This document shows, piece by piece, positions 9,404 to 18,962 of a DNA stretch of 64,000 nt. Made by a program: the position numbers and the translations under genes. The notes beneath the pieces are model-generated. The model saw only the letters and a list, made by a program, of their open reading frames with translations. It ran no database searches and was not told the origin of the DNA. The stretch lies in contig NZ_JARJNS010000004.1 in assembly GCF_030143245.1 (NCBI RefSeq), forward strand, positions 124,001 through 188,000. Direction: 5' to 3'. Numbering within the stretch: the first letter of the stretch is position 1; each line of letters begins with the position of its first letter. This DNA comes from Rhabdaerophilum sp. SD176 (GTDB taxonomy: Bacteria; Pseudomonadota; Alphaproteobacteria; Rhizobiales; Beijerinckiaceae).

Positions 9404-12400
9404 TCAGTTCCGCTTCGCCGGCTTGACGGCGAGCGTGCCGAAGGCGGTCCGGCCGAAGCGCTCCGGCCGGTACATGTCCTCGGCGATCGCCGCCGGATGG
9501 ACATAGGTGCCCGGCGTCACCGCCCGGACGAGATAGCCCGTGACGAAGGGCGTATTTCCACCCCCGCCGGAGAGTGTGATCGAGGCAACGAAACGGTCAT
9601 CCCGCGCCTCCGTGTGATCGGGCGTCAGGTCGGATTTCAGGAAGTCGAGCCCTTCCGTGCTCCCTTCGGTCAGCTTGGCATTCTCGATTTCCAGCCCGGC
9701 CGGCAGCGGGTCGACCACAAGCAGCCGCGCCCCGACACGGCTCGACCGCGTCACTTCCAGCCGCACGGCATAGCGCTCGTTCTGCTGGATATCCTCCGGC
9801 TGCACTTCCTCGCCATCGAGCGTGTGGATCGTCCGCTTGATGGTGAAGCCCTCCGAAACAGCCGGTGCCGGGCTGGTCGGGATGCCGGAAACCGACAGCA
9901 CCACCCGCGCCGGGGCCTGTCCGTTATTGCGGAGGGTGACCGGCTTTGCCTCCAGCGCCGCCTGGCCGACATTGCGGTAATAGGCACCGCGCCGATCCTG
10001 CCCGTCGACGGTGAGCGAGAAGCTCTCCACTTCCTTCTGCAGCGCCTGCGCTGCCAGCACCATCCAGTTCTGCTCCTGGGTCGAGGTGTAGCGACGGTTC
10101 TGCCGCGCCGCGTCGAGGACATTCGCCACGCGGGTGATACGGGTCCGCTCGGCATTGGTCTCGGCCAGCAGGGCCAGAAGGCCGGCACTGTCGCGCAGGC
10201 GCGAACCATAGTCGTCGCGGAAGACCGTCTCGTCGCTCACAGCCCCGATGGCCGTCAGCGCCTCGTTGAACACCCGGTCGGCCCGGCCCCGGTCACCCAG
10301 CAGGGCGAGCGCGGCCGCGATCTGGCCCTTGGCGAGCGGCGAGGTGAATTCGCCGATCTTGTTGTCGGCGAGATAACGCAAATCGCCCATGACCGGCCGG
10401 CCGTTCCGCGCCAGAACATAGATGGCATAGGCGAGGCCGGCGGCCTCCTCCTTGCGGATATCGGTGGTATTCGCCACCTGGTTGCGCAGCCGGTCCAGCA
10501 CCAGCCCGAAGGCGAGTTGCGGCACCACGACATTCTGTTCCCGCGCGCGGGTCAGGAAATCGGCGACGAAGGCGTCCAGCCACAGGTCACCACCGCCGAT
10601 GCCCCAGAGGCCGAAACCGCCATTGGCACCCTGCCGCGAAACCACGCGCTCGATGGCCGCGCCGATCCGCTTCTCGGCACTGTCATCCAGCTGCAGCTGC
10701 TCCATCGAGGCCAGCCGGTTCACATAAAGAAGCGGCATGGCCCGGCTGACGGTCTGTTCCGTGCAGCCATAGGGGTAGCGGTCGAGGCTCGCGAGCAGCG
10801 AGGGCACATCGAGCGCGGCGAAGGGCGATGCCGAAATCGAGACCGAACCGGAACGCGGCACAAAATCCGCCAGCAATTCGCCGGAGACTTCCAGCGTCTG
10901 CCCGCCCGGCAGCGGCCGGACGATACGGTTGACGACGCTCGGCGCCGAGGGTTTCACCTGGACGCGCACGGTCTGCGGCAGGGTCTCGCCGCCCCCGCGC
11001 AGGGTGAGGTCGAGTTCCGCCAGCCCGAGCCCGGCCGCGATGACCGGCAGCGCGAAGGAAACCTTCTTGCCCTTCTCGAGCGCAATCTTGCGCAGGGCCG
11101 GATCGAGGCTCACGGAAACCGGCCCGCGCATGTCGACATCGAGGATGTAATCCCCGTTCTGCCCTTCCACATTGTTGATCTCGATGTGGAATTGCGAACG
11201 GTCGCCGAGCGCGAGGAAGCGCGGCGTCGTTGCCTGCACCACGATCGGATCGCGGATGATGACGTCGCTGCTGGCCTCGCCGGTCTTGTCGGCGCTCCAG
11301 GCCACGGCCATCACCCGGACCGTGCCGTTGAAGGCGGGGATCTCGAAATCGATCCTGGCCGTGCCATCCGGGTTGACCTTGACGACGCCGGAATAGCGCG
11401 CCAGCGGTTCCTGCGTCGGCTTTTCGCCCTTGGCTTCCGGCGCGGCATCGCCGCCCGAACGGATCGCGCCGCGCACGCCCTGCATCCCGTCGATCAGGTA
11501 GCCATAGAGATCGCGCAGGTCACCGGCGAGCTGCCGCTGGCCGAAGAAATGCGCCGTGGCATTCGGGCTCTGGTAACGCGTGAGGTTTAGGATACCGACA
11601 TCCACCGCCGCGACGGTGACGAAGGCTTCCTCGCCGGCCTTGAGATTGTCGAGCTTGATCGGCAGCGAGAGCGTGCCGCGCGGCCGCATCTGCGCCGGTG
11701 CATTGAGCGCGACGCCGATTTTGCGCGCCTCCTGCCCGATGCCGAACCAGGACAGGCCCAAAGCCCGGCCGGGCATGCGCTTCGCTGCTTCGTCGAGCGG
11801 GCGATGCGCCAGCACGGTGAGATAGGCGCCGGCGCCCCAATCCGCACTGACCCTGAGCGAGGCGGTCTGCCCGCCTTCCTTCAGGTCGATCGTCTCGAGA
11901 TGGGCGATCCGGTCCGAGACAACCGCCAGCGTCGCCTTGCCCGAGAAGCGCGAATTCAGGCGGATCTGCATCGTTTCCCCGGCCGCATAGCCCTTCTTGT
12001 CGAGCGCCACGTCGAGCACATCCGGCGTATCGGCCTTGGCATCGGCGACATAGCCGATGGTGAAGGTATGCGCCGTCTCGGCATCGTCGGCACCGCTGCT
12101 GCGTACCTCGAGCCGGTAGGTGCCCCAGCCGACGCGTGCCGCGATTTCGGCCATTGCGGTCTCGGAAACGGCAACCTCGCCATCTGCCACGCGCCGCGAG
12201 GTCTTGATCGATTCATAGGCCCAGCGGCCTTCCTTGAAGAACCACTGGTAGTTGCGGGTGATCCGCGAGAGTTGCCATTTCAGCCCGGATTTCGCGATCC
12301 GCTTGCCCTCGCCGGTGGCCATGATCACGCCGAATTTCGCCGTGCCGCCATCGCCGATCTCGCCATCGCCGAAGAGCGGCTTCACGCCGATCACCACGCC

Positions 12401-14704
12401 CTTCGGCACGATCGGCACGGTGATGGAGCGCGTCACGCCGCGGCCGCCGGTTTCCGAGGCCGTCACGTTGAACTGCGCTTCCAGCGGGAGGGTGGTGGCC
12501 GGCTCGGTGAGGGTAATCGAGAGCTTGGCCTTGCCATCCTCATCGGTTGTCGTGCCCTCGAATTCACTGCGCATCGTCTCGAAGGTCTCGTCCGACAGGC
12601 CGACCGTGTAACCCTCGAAACCGGGGATCGCGCTGCCCGCCGACTGGCGGATGGTCCAGTCACCGGAGACGGAAAGATCACTCCCCACGGCGCCGTAGAG
12701 ATAGCGCACCTCGACATCGATCTCCGCATTCTCGCCGGACTTGATCGTCTTGGCCGGGCTGTCGAGCTTCACCTCGAGCCTTTCGGGCACGTAATCCTCG
12801 ACGAGGATCGTCGTCTCGCCGATGGCCGGGCGCTTGGGATCGGAATACGCGCTCACGCGCCACGTCCCCACCGGCACGCCGGAAAGGAGCGGGATCGACC
12901 AGGCCCGCCCGCCGGCGCCCTGATCCGCCACCACCGAACGGCGGTATTCCATCCCGTCCGGGCGGCGCACCACCAGCGTCAGCGGCAGGCCGGACACGGC
13001 CGCGCCGCGCGCATCGCGGAGGAGCGTGGAGAGATAGACCGTCTCGCCCGGGCGATAGACGCCGCGCTCGGCATAGAGGAAGGCATCGAGCCCGGTCGGG
13101 GCGACGCGGCCGGAAACGCCGCGATCGGTCAGGTCGAAGGCGCTCTGCTGCAGGTCGAGGAAGCCGTAATCTTCCTTGAGCTGCGCGGTGACGAGGCCCG
13201 GCGCCAAACCGCCTTCCCCTCGGGAAAGGCCGGCATCGAATTTCGCATGGCCGCGCGCATCGGTTTTGGCGGTACCGAGGATCTCGTTGTTCCGCGCGAT
13301 CAGCCGGATCTCCGTATCGGCGACCGGCTCCGCCGAGGCGAGCGAGCGAACCAGTACATGCACGCCGTCACGGCCGGAAAAGGCGGTCAGGCCGAGATCG
13401 GACACGACGAACCATTGCGTTGCCACCTGCTCGCCGCCGGTATCGACATCGCCGTCGACATTCGGCGTCGTCGCGCCGCTCTGCGTCTTGAACTCGCCGG
13501 CCTGCGCCGCGATCAGATAGACGCCGGGCTCGAGCTTGCCGGTGGCTTCCGTCACCGGAAAGCCGGTGGTCACGTCCTTGTTCAGCTCGTTCTTCACATC
13601 CATCGTGCCGCGCCAGACCTGCTGGCCCGTCTCGCCGATGATCTTGTCGAGCTGCGATGTGTCGATCTGCTCGAGGAACTCGGAGGAGCGCACCGTGTTG
13701 ATCAGGTTGCGGTCGCCGATCCGCAGCACGCGGATGCCGATCTTGTCGGTATTGACCGAGATCAGCGGCACGCCCTGCTGGCCGGAGCGCGGCAGCACAT
13801 AGGTCTTGCCGCTGGCCCGCACGGAGGGCGTGCGGTCGCGGACATAAATCTCGTAATCCGCGTTTTTCAGCAGCGTCTCGCCGGGGATCGCGGAGGGAAT
13901 GCCCTGGCGCAGCACCACGGCGTAGCGCTCGCCATGGCGCAGGCCGTCGACGCAGATCTGCTGGTCCTCGGCCACGACCGCGAAATCACCGCGCCCCGAC
14001 ACTGCGACATAGGGCGCGAAATCGACACGGCCGCGCGCCAGCGGTTCGGAGAAGGTGAAGCAGGCGCGCGGCGAGGCGGCATCGGCATCCACCTCGTTGC
14101 CGGTCAGACGAAAGCCGCGCTTCTCGCGCAGGGCCTCGTAGGCGGTGCGGATCGTGGCATTGTCATTGGCCTCGAGGCTGATCCGGTAGGCGGTCAGCGC
14201 CGGCCGCCACATCTCGCGCCATTCGAAGATCTGGCCGAGCAGGCCGAGCGAAGAGGCCTCGTCCTCGCGGCTGCGCGACCGCTGATAGGCGATGTAGGCC
14301 GCATTGACGGCGCGCTCCTGCAGGTCGTAGCGCTCGCGCCAGTCCCGCGGGGTGATGCCGCGCGCCGCACGGGCCATCAGCCGCCATGCCGCCGGGTTGG
14401 AGGGGGCCGCCAGAACCGCCTGGTTGGCGAGAGGCAGGGCCGCCCGGGCATCATTGCGGTTCATTGCCGCCTCGCCCGCCGAGAGCAGGCGCTGGGCTTC
14501 GGCATTGGCCGGCAGCGTCACCTCGCGCTTGAGCCGCTCCTCCATCGCCGCGCCGGATGTCGCGAGATCATCGCGCGAGAACGGCTTCTGCGGGGTCTGG
14601 GCCAGCGCGGTGCCCAGCATGAGACCGAGGCCGAGAAGGCCGCCGGCGAGCGATGCAAGACGTCCGGACCGGGAGCCGCGAAAGGAGAGGGGGGCGACGC
14701 GCAT
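9404..14704 (-). CDS. yfhM: Bacterial alpha-2-macroglobulin with thioester motif
   Basis: 1766 residues from the ATG at 14704, which has GGAG 8 nt upstream; an ATG at 14722 lacks a binding site. The signal peptide ends near GTALAQ. MG1/MG2 beta-sandwich domains with the GVYRPGETVYLS type segment lie in the first half, and the complement-like alpha/alpha toroid in the last third. The thioester motif GCTEQ (coded by bases 10754-10768, near residue 1313) is present, so this is the thioester-active ECAM/YfhM type and not the YfaS type that lacks it. The family traps attacking proteases in the periplasm while the partner PBP1C repairs the wall. No lipobox Cys is visible, unlike the E. coli protein. 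Confidence 0.94.
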   Translation of the reverse strand: MRVAPLSFRGSRSGRLASLAGGLLGLGLMLGTALAQTPQKPFSRDDLATSGAAMEERLKREVTLPANAEAQRLLSAGEAAMNRNDARAALPLANQAVLAAPSNPAAWRLMARAARGITPRDWRERYDLQERAVNAAYIAYQRSRSREDEASSLGLLGQIFEWREMWRPALTAYRISLEANDNATIRTAYEALREKRGFRLTGNEVDADAASPRACFTFSEPLARGRVDFAPYVAVSGRGDFAVVAEDQQICVDGLRHGERYAVVLRQGIPSAIPGETLLKNADYEIYVRDRTPSVRASGKTYVLPRSGQQGVPLISVNTDKIGIRVLRIGDRNLINTVRSSEFLEQIDTSQLDKIIGETGQQVWRGTMDVKNELNKDVTTGFPVTEATGKLEPGVYLIAAQAGEFKTQSGATTPNVDGDVDTGGEQVATQWFVVSDLGLTAFSGRDGVHVLVRSLASAEPVADTEIRLIARNNEILGTAKTDARGHAKFDAGLSRGEGGLAPGLVTAQLKEDYGFLDLQQSAFDLTDRGVSGRVAPTGLDAFLYAERGVYRPGETVYLSTLLRDARGAAVSGLPLTLVVRRPDGMEYRRSVVADQGAGGRAWSIPLLSGVPVGTWRVSAYSDPKRPAIGETTILVEDYVPERLEVKLDSPAKTIKSGENAEIDVEVRYLYGAVGSDLSVSGDWTIRQSAGSAIPGFEGYTVGLSDETFETMRSEFEGTTTDEDGKAKLSITLTEPATTLPLEAQFNVTASETGGRGVTRSITVPIVPKGVVIGVKPLFGDGEIGDGGTAKFGVIMATGEGKRIAKSGLKWQLSRITRNYQWFFKEGRWAYESIKTSRRVADGEVAVSETAMAEIAARVGWGTYRLEVRSSGADDAETAHTFTIGYVADAKADTPDVLDVALDKKGYAAGETMQIRLNSRFSGKATLAVVSDRIAHLETIDLKEGGQTASLRVSADWGAGAYLTVLAHRPLDEAAKRMPGRALGLSWFGIGQEARKIGVALNAPAQMRPRGTLSLPIKLDNLKAGEEAFVTVAAVDVGILNLTRYQSPNATAHFFGQRQLAGDLRDLYGYLIDGMQGVRGAIRSGGDAAPEAKGEKPTQEPLARYSGVVKVNPDGTARIDFEIPAFNGTVRVMAVAWSADKTGEASSDVIIRDPIVVQATTPRFLALGDRSQFHIEINNVEGQNGDYILDVDMRGPVSVSLDPALRKIALEKGKKVSFALPVIAAGLGLAELDLTLRGGGETLPQTVRVQVKPSAPSVVNRIVRPLPGGQTLEVSGELLADFVPRSGSVSISASPFAALDVPSLLASLDRYPYGCTEQTVSRAMPLLYVNRLASMEQLQLDDSAEKRIGAAIERVVSRQGANGGFGLWGIGGGDLWLDAFVADFLTRAREQNVVVPQLAFGLVLDRLRNQVANTTDIRKEEAAGLAYAIYVLARNGRPVMGDLRYLADNKIGEFTSPLAKGQIAAALALLGDRGRADRVFNEALTAIGAVSDETVFRDDYGSRLRDSAGLLALLAETNAERTRITRVANVLDAARQNRRYTSTQEQNWMVLAAQALQKEVESFSLTVDGQDRRGAYYRNVGQAALEAKPVTLRNNGQAPARVVLSVSGIPTSPAPAVSEGFTIKRTIHTLDGEEVQPEDIQQNERYAVRLEVTRSSRVGARLLVVDPLPAGLEIENAKLTEGSTEGLDFLKSDLTPDHTEARDDRFVASITLSGGGGNTPFVTGYLVRAVTPGTYVHPAAIAEDMYRPERFGRTAFGTLAVKPAKRN

Positions 14705-14875
14705 GCCGGTGGCTCCGTTCATGGGGAGAAAGGGAGCGCCAGACTATCACCTTGCGCCCGGCCCGCAATGTGCGATAGCGCACGGAAATCGGTGCGCGCC
14801 CGGGTTGCCATGGGGCGGGAGCCCGTGTCACGCTGGGTTTTCCGCGTCCCGGGAATGACCGAACGGAGCTGTCCC

Positions 14876-16267
14876 ATGTCGCTGTGGAAAAACGATTTTC
14901 CGGCAAATCTTTCGGCCGGCGTCCTGCTGGCGCTGATGATGGCCGCGCCGGCTCCGGGCATGGCGCAGGCCCCGGCCCCGAAGCCGGTCGATCCGCGTTT
15001 CGCGGCAGCCGAGAAGACCTATCTCGCGCTCGATGTCGAGATGCGGAAACAGATCCAGCGTGACCTGATCTGGGTGGCGAAATTTCCCGGTTCAGCGACG
15101 GGCGATTTCGGCCCGCTGACCTTCGCAGCCCTGAAGCGTTTCGAGGAGGCGGAGAAGCTGAAGCCCGGCGATGGGCTGACGGATCCGGCCCGCCGCCGCC
15201 TCGCCGATGCGGCCAACCGGGCGCGGGCAGCGCTCGGCTTCGCCATCCAGACCGATCGCGCCTCCGGCATGCAGGTCGGCATCCCGGTCAAACTGCTCTC
15301 GAAACCCGGCACCAACGGCTCCGGCGGCCCGCGCTGGCAGGATCCGGGCGAGAAGGTGACGGTCGATCTTTCCGTCCTCAAGCCGGAGGATACGCTGCCG
15401 GCCCTGTTCGAGAAGGGCACCGACGCGAAGGTCCAGGGCCGCAGGATCACGTACAAGCTGCTGCGTCCGGATTTCTTCGTGATCTCGGGCGAAACCGACA
15501 AGGGCAAGTTCTTCCGCCGTGTCGCCAGCGATGGCAAGGGCCCGCTCCGCGCCCTCTCGATCGGCTATGACAAGACCATGGCCGCCACGATCGACCCGCT
15601 CGTCGTCGCCATCGCGGCCAGCTTCGAGCCCTGGCCCTCCGCGAATCCTGCCACCAGCCCGGCAGATTCGGCCCGCCCGCCGCTGGTGGCCGCCACGCCG
15701 TCGCGCCGCCGCGCGACCGGCCTCGTGCTCGGGCCCGATCTCGTCGTGACCGGCGAGGCCGCCCTTTCCGGCTGCACGGAATTCCAGGCCCGCACGGCGC
15801 CCGATGCCGCGCCGCTCGCCCTCCGCAACCCGCGCAAACTGGAGGGGACCGGCCTGATCGCCCTGTCGGGTCGCATCGGTGCGCCGCTGGCGCTGCCCTT
15901 TGCGCCCGCCGGCACCGAGGGTGCGCTGGTCCAGCGGGATACCGAGGGCGAATTGCTGGTCGCTGCGGCCGAGATTGCCGGCGGCAAGGTCTCCACCTCG
16001 CTGCAGGAAGGCGGCGCCGGCGCGCTGGTGCTGGACCGGTCAGGCCAGCTTGTCGGCGTGATCGCCGCCAGCCCCGTCACCAAGGTGCGGGTGGCCGGAA
16101 TCGTGCCGGTCCTGTCCTATCCGATGTTGCCTGCGGCCGACCTCGCCCGCGCGGCGGGGATTACGCCGCAATCCGGTGCAACCACGACGGTCGTAAAATC
16201 CGGTGCGGAACTGGGCGAAAGGGTCCGTGCCGGGATTGTCGGGATTACCTGCGCCTCGGATCGCTGA
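14876..16267 (+). CDS. Secreted protein: peptidoglycan-binding-like domain plus trypsin-like domain lacking the catalytic triad
   Basis: 463 residues from the ATG at 14876 (CGGAGCTGTCCC before it). The signal peptide ends at MAQA near residue 32. Residues about 45-110 (QRDLIWVAKFPGSATGDFGP, then LTFAALKRFE) look like a PG_binding_1 helix set. The region about 280-440 follows trypsin/DegP-type order: TGLVLGPDLVVTGEAAL, then GTGLIALSG, then EGGAGALVLDRSGQLVGVI. In active relatives these read TNAHVV, DLALL and GDSGGP; here the His, Asp and Ser positions are Glu, Gly/Leu and Ala. It is probably a pseudo-protease that binds wall or substrate. It is divergent from the alpha-2-macroglobulin gene, 171 bp away, and may share its envelope role. 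Confidence 0.75.
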   Translation: MSLWKNDFPANLSAGVLLALMMAAPAPGMAQAPAPKPVDPRFAAAEKTYLALDVEMRKQIQRDLIWVAKFPGSATGDFGPLTFAALKRFEEAEKLKPGDGLTDPARRRLADAANRARAALGFAIQTDRASGMQVGIPVKLLSKPGTNGSGGPRWQDPGEKVTVDLSVLKPEDTLPALFEKGTDAKVQGRRITYKLLRPDFFVISGETDKGKFFRRVASDGKGPLRALSIGYDKTMAATIDPLVVAIAASFEPWPSANPATSPADSARPPLVAATPSRRRATGLVLGPDLVVTGEAALSGCTEFQARTAPDAAPLALRNPRKLEGTGLIALSGRIGAPLALPFAPAGTEGALVQRDTEGELLVAAAEIAGGKVSTSLQEGGAGALVLDRSGQLVGVIAASPVTKVRVAGIVPVLSYPMLPAADLARAAGITPQSGATTTVVKSGAELGERVRAGIVGITCASDR

Positions 16268-16298
16268 TCAGGGCATCACCTGCTCGTCTGATCTTTTA

Positions 16299-16964
16299 TC
16301 AGGGCATCCATCGGGCGATTTCGGCCGGCAGCGCGTCGAAATGGTTGATCACCACATCGGGGCCCAGCTGCTCGACCGGCGTATCCGTATAGCCGAACGT
16401 CACCGCCACGACCGGTAGGCCCGCCGCGCGGGCGGTGTCGATATCCGTCCGGGAATCCCCCACCATCACCGCGCGGCCGATATCCCCGCCGGCAAGGCGG
16501 ATCGTCTCGGTCAGGTGGCGCGGATCGGGCTTGCAGAAGGCGAAAGTATCGCGCCCCGCAATCGCGGCAAAACGGTCGAACACGCCGAGCTGCTCGATCA
16601 GCGCGCGCGAATGCCGTTCCGGCTTGTTGGTGCAGACGGCGAGAAGATGGCCCTCGCCGGCGAGGGCAGTCAACGCCGCTTCCACGCCCGGGAAGAGGTA
16701 GGAATGATCGGCGACATGGTCGAGGTAATGCACGAGGAATGCCTCGAACAGCCGGTCGAGCCGCTCGGGCGAAAGCGGCACGCCAGAGACGCGAAAGCCG
16801 CGTTCGATCAGCGCGCGGGCGCCGGCGCCGACAAGGTTGCGCGCCGCCGAGACCGGCAGCGCCGCCAGATCCTCGGCCTCCAGCAGCACATTGAGCGTAG
16901 CCATGATGTCGGGCGCTGTCTCGGCAAGGGTCCCGTCGAGATCGAAAACCACCGTGCCGCGCAT
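16299..16964 (-). CDS. gph: Phosphoglycolate phosphatase (HAD family)
   Basis: 221 residues. HAD motif I is VFDLDGTLAET (both Asp), motif II CTNKP, motif III the Lys in FCKPDP, motif IV MVGDSRTDI. The alpha-helical cap between motifs I and II fits the Gph subfamily, which clears 2-phosphoglycolate made during repair of DNA ends or by oxygenase side reactions. GGGCAGGTC precedes the ATG. The gene is convergent with the secreted pseudo-protease gene (31 bp apart) and divergent from the small secreted gene at 17057. Confidence 0.9.
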   Translation of the reverse strand: MRGTVVFDLDGTLAETAPDIMATLNVLLEAEDLAALPVSAARNLVGAGARALIERGFRVSGVPLSPERLDRLFEAFLVHYLDHVADHSYLFPGVEAALTALAGEGHLLAVCTNKPERHSRALIEQLGVFDRFAAIAGRDTFAFCKPDPRHLTETIRLAGGDIGRAVMVGDSRTDIDTARAAGLPVVAVTFGYTDTPVEQLGPDVVINHFDALPAEIARWMP

Positions 16965-17056
16965 GACCTGCCCTTTTTGCGAAAACTCTCCTGCCTCCTA
17001 CACTGGACCGGACGATTCGCACAAACCCCAGCCTTAGCCGGAAAGGGAGTTCTTCC

Positions 17057-17425
17057 ATGCCCCGTTTCAGTATCGGTGCCGCGATCCTGCTTTGGCTGGC
17101 CACCTCCGGCCTTGCTGCAGCCGAGAATTTTGCCTTCGCGCCGGCGCCGCAGCAGGATCTCAACCGCATCTACCGGATCGACCGCCAGACGGGAGAGGTC
17201 ATTGCCTGCCAGTTCGCCGTGAAGGATGACAGCCCGATCGGTCTGACCCTCTGCTACCCGGCGGGGGAGGGCGCGCGCGCCGGCGAGGCGGGCGATTACG
17301 GCCTGATCGCCTCCAGCCATCGGCAGGAATCCGGCATTTTCCGCTTCAACCGGCGCAATGGCGCGGTGAGCATCTGCTATGTCCGCGACGATCAGGAGGT
17401 TGTCTGCACGCCGCCGGCCAAGTAG
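17057..17425 (+). CDS. Small secreted protein of unknown function
   Basis: 122 residues with a signal peptide cut near ATSGLAAAEN. The mature part, about 100 residues, has four Cys (ACQFAV, TLCYPA, SICYVR, VVCTPP) that could form two disulphides. Its repeated pattern is IYRIDRQTGEVIACQ and IFRFNRRNGAVSICYV, two copies of an [IF]-[YF]-R-[IF]-[DN]-R-x-[TN]-G-x-[VI]-x-x-C unit. Such short two-unit periplasmic proteins are common in Rhizobiales; I know no function. AAAGGGAGTTCTTCC precedes the ATG. It sits 40 bp before rpiA on the same strand and could be cotranscribed. Confidence 0.75.
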   Translation: MPRFSIGAAILLWLATSGLAAAENFAFAPAPQQDLNRIYRIDRQTGEVIACQFAVKDDSPIGLTLCYPAGEGARAGEAGDYGLIASSHRQESGIFRFNRRNGAVSICYVRDDQEVVCTPPAK

Positions 17426-17465
17426 AGCCTGTCGCAAGAGCGGCGGGCAGGGGAGAGGCAGCACG

Positions 17466-18167
17466 ATGAGCGACCAACTGAAGCGGCTGGCGGCGGAAGC
17501 GGCGGCCTCGGCCGAATTGCGCTCCGGCATGAAGCTGGGCCTCGGCACCGGCTCCACGGCGAAGCATTTCGTCGACATTGTCGGCGAGCGGATCCGCGCC
17601 GGCGAGACCTATCTCTGCGTGCCCACCTCCGAGGCCACCCGCCGGCAGGCCGAGAGCCTCGGCATCCCGCTGACCAGCCTAGACGAGGCCGGCGAGCTTG
17701 ACCTCACCGTCGACGGGGCCGACGAGTTCGACCCCGGCCTGAACCTGATCAAGGGCGGTGGCGGTGCGCATCTGCGCGAGAAAATGGTCGCGGCCAATTC
17801 GCGCCGGATGATCGTGATCGCCGATGCCTCCAAGCGCGTCGCGCGCCTCGGCGCCTTCCCGCTGCCGCTGGAGATCACGCCCTTCGCGCAGGGCACGACC
17901 GTGCGTGCGGTCGCCCGTGTTTTCGCCGAGGCGGGGATCCGCGCCGAGATCCGCCAGCGCCACCGGCCGGATGGCTCGCCATACATCTCCGACAACGGCA
18001 ACCTGATCTTCGATGTGGCCAATGACGGCATTGCTGATCCGGCTTCGCTGGCCGACCGGCTCGACCGGATTCCCGGCCTTGTCGAGCATGGTCTTTTCGT
18101 CGGCCTTTGTTTTGCCGTTTATCTCGGCGCAGAAGAAGGGGTTGCCGTGATCGGCAAGAAGACGTAA
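17466..18167 (+). CDS. rpiA: Ribose-5-phosphate isomerase A
   Basis: 233 residues from the ATG at 17466 (GGGGAGAGGCAGCACG). Interconverts ribose 5-phosphate and ribulose 5-phosphate in the pentose phosphate pathway. The signature pieces are all present: GLGTGSTAKHFV (phosphate loop), TVDGADEFDPGLNLIKGGGG (catalytic Asp and Lys region) and LREKMVAANSRRMIVIAD. A longer in-frame opening to 17379 overlaps the previous gene and lacks family similarity. A DUF2059 gene and gor follow, an order I recall from other Rhizobiales. Confidence 0.96.
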   Translation: MSDQLKRLAAEAAASAELRSGMKLGLGTGSTAKHFVDIVGERIRAGETYLCVPTSEATRRQAESLGIPLTSLDEAGELDLTVDGADEFDPGLNLIKGGGGAHLREKMVAANSRRMIVIADASKRVARLGAFPLPLEITPFAQGTTVRAVARVFAEAGIRAEIRQRHRPDGSPYISDNGNLIFDVANDGIADPASLADRLDRIPGLVEHGLFVGLCFAVYLGAEEGVAVIGKKT

Positions 18168-18243
18168 CAGGCGCGTCGTTACACGCCTCGCGGCGGCATG
18201 CCGCCCCGCGCCCCGCCGCGCAAGGTTATCAGGAAGGTGCCTC

Positions 18244-18792
18244 ATGCCGAAGCCCGTCTCCCTCATCCGTTCGTTCCTCCTGGCCGCGACACTGCTCGCC
18301 CCGGTCGCCGCGCCGGCCCAGCAGGTGAGCAAGGAAACGATGGATGAAATCCAGAAGGCGCTGCAAGCGCCGATCGTCCCCTCGCATCTTGCCCTCGCCA
18401 CGGATGTGCTGAAGGCCTCTGGGATGATCACCATGTTCCAGAATGCCATGCCAAATGTTGTGGGCTCGCTCCGCGTTAACGTCACCCGGACGCGCCCGGA
18501 ACTCGCCCGCGACATCGAGGAAGCGCTCAAGGTGGTTGAGGCCGAGCAGGGCAAGATCTCGGCCGATGGTGTCAGCGGGGCTGCCCGGTTCCTGGCGCAG
18601 CGCCTCAACGAGGCTGAACTGAAGGAAATCAACACGTTCCTCACCTCGCCTGCCGGCAAGAAATATGTCGAGGCCCTGCCGGCCTTCATGGACCTGGTGG
18701 TGCCCTATCTTGAAATCTGGAGCCAGGAAGCCGGTGGCCGGATGATGAACCTGTTCCAGCAGGAAATGACCAAGCGCGGCCACAAGCTCTGA
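18244..18792 (+). CDS. Secreted DUF2059-domain protein
   Basis: 182 residues. The signal peptide runs to about residue 25 (PVAAPAQQ). The DUF2059 part (about 110-165) holds LNEAELKEINTFLTSPAGKK, the usual signature of this all-helical domain. The function is unknown; the domain is found in exported proteins of Proteobacteria. CAGGAAGGTGCCTC precedes the ATG. A strong terminator lies 25 bp after the stop, so the rpiA-DUF2059 unit ends here. Confidence 0.88.
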   Translation: MPKPVSLIRSFLLAATLLAPVAAPAQQVSKETMDEIQKALQAPIVPSHLALATDVLKASGMITMFQNAMPNVVGSLRVNVTRTRPELARDIEEALKVVEAEQGKISADGVSGAARFLAQRLNEAELKEINTFLTSPAGKKYVEALPAFMDLVVPYLEIWSQEAGGRMMNLFQQEMTKRGHKL

Positions 18793-18816
18793 TCGGCATG
18801 GCCGGTCACGCATCAC

Positions 18817-18840
18817 AGGGGCCCGACGGGCCCCTTTTTG
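18817..18840 (+). terminator. Rho-independent terminator after the DUF2059 gene
   Basis: GGGGCCC and GGGCCCC pair around GAC and are followed by TTTTT. It closes the rpiA-DUF2059 unit and separates it from gor. Confidence 0.9.
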
Positions 18841-18962
18841 TTATCGGGCCCTTGCATGCACAGGCTTGTGATCGGCCGGCATGGTTTCGCCCCGGCCCAA
18901 CGCTCGCAATCGGCACGGCGAGGGCCTAGGTTCTCGCTCGATCAACGCTTGGAGTTCCTTTC

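Noticed and set aside
9497-11590. 697-codon plus-strand frame
   Set aside because: Antisense shadow of the alpha-2-macroglobulin gene; Arg/Gly/His-rich composition without any domain.
11804-14875. Open frame of about 1000 codons on the plus strand, in frame with the secreted pseudo-protease
   Set aside because: It lies fully antisense to the alpha-2-macroglobulin gene, has no family similarity and arises from high-GC codon structure. The real gene starts at the ATG at 14876, which has a proper binding site and signal peptide.
16266-16297. GATCAG...CTGATC-TTTT as terminator of the pseudo-protease gene
   Set aside because: The stem is only 6 bp with a 16-nt loop and overlaps the stop codon; too weak to call.
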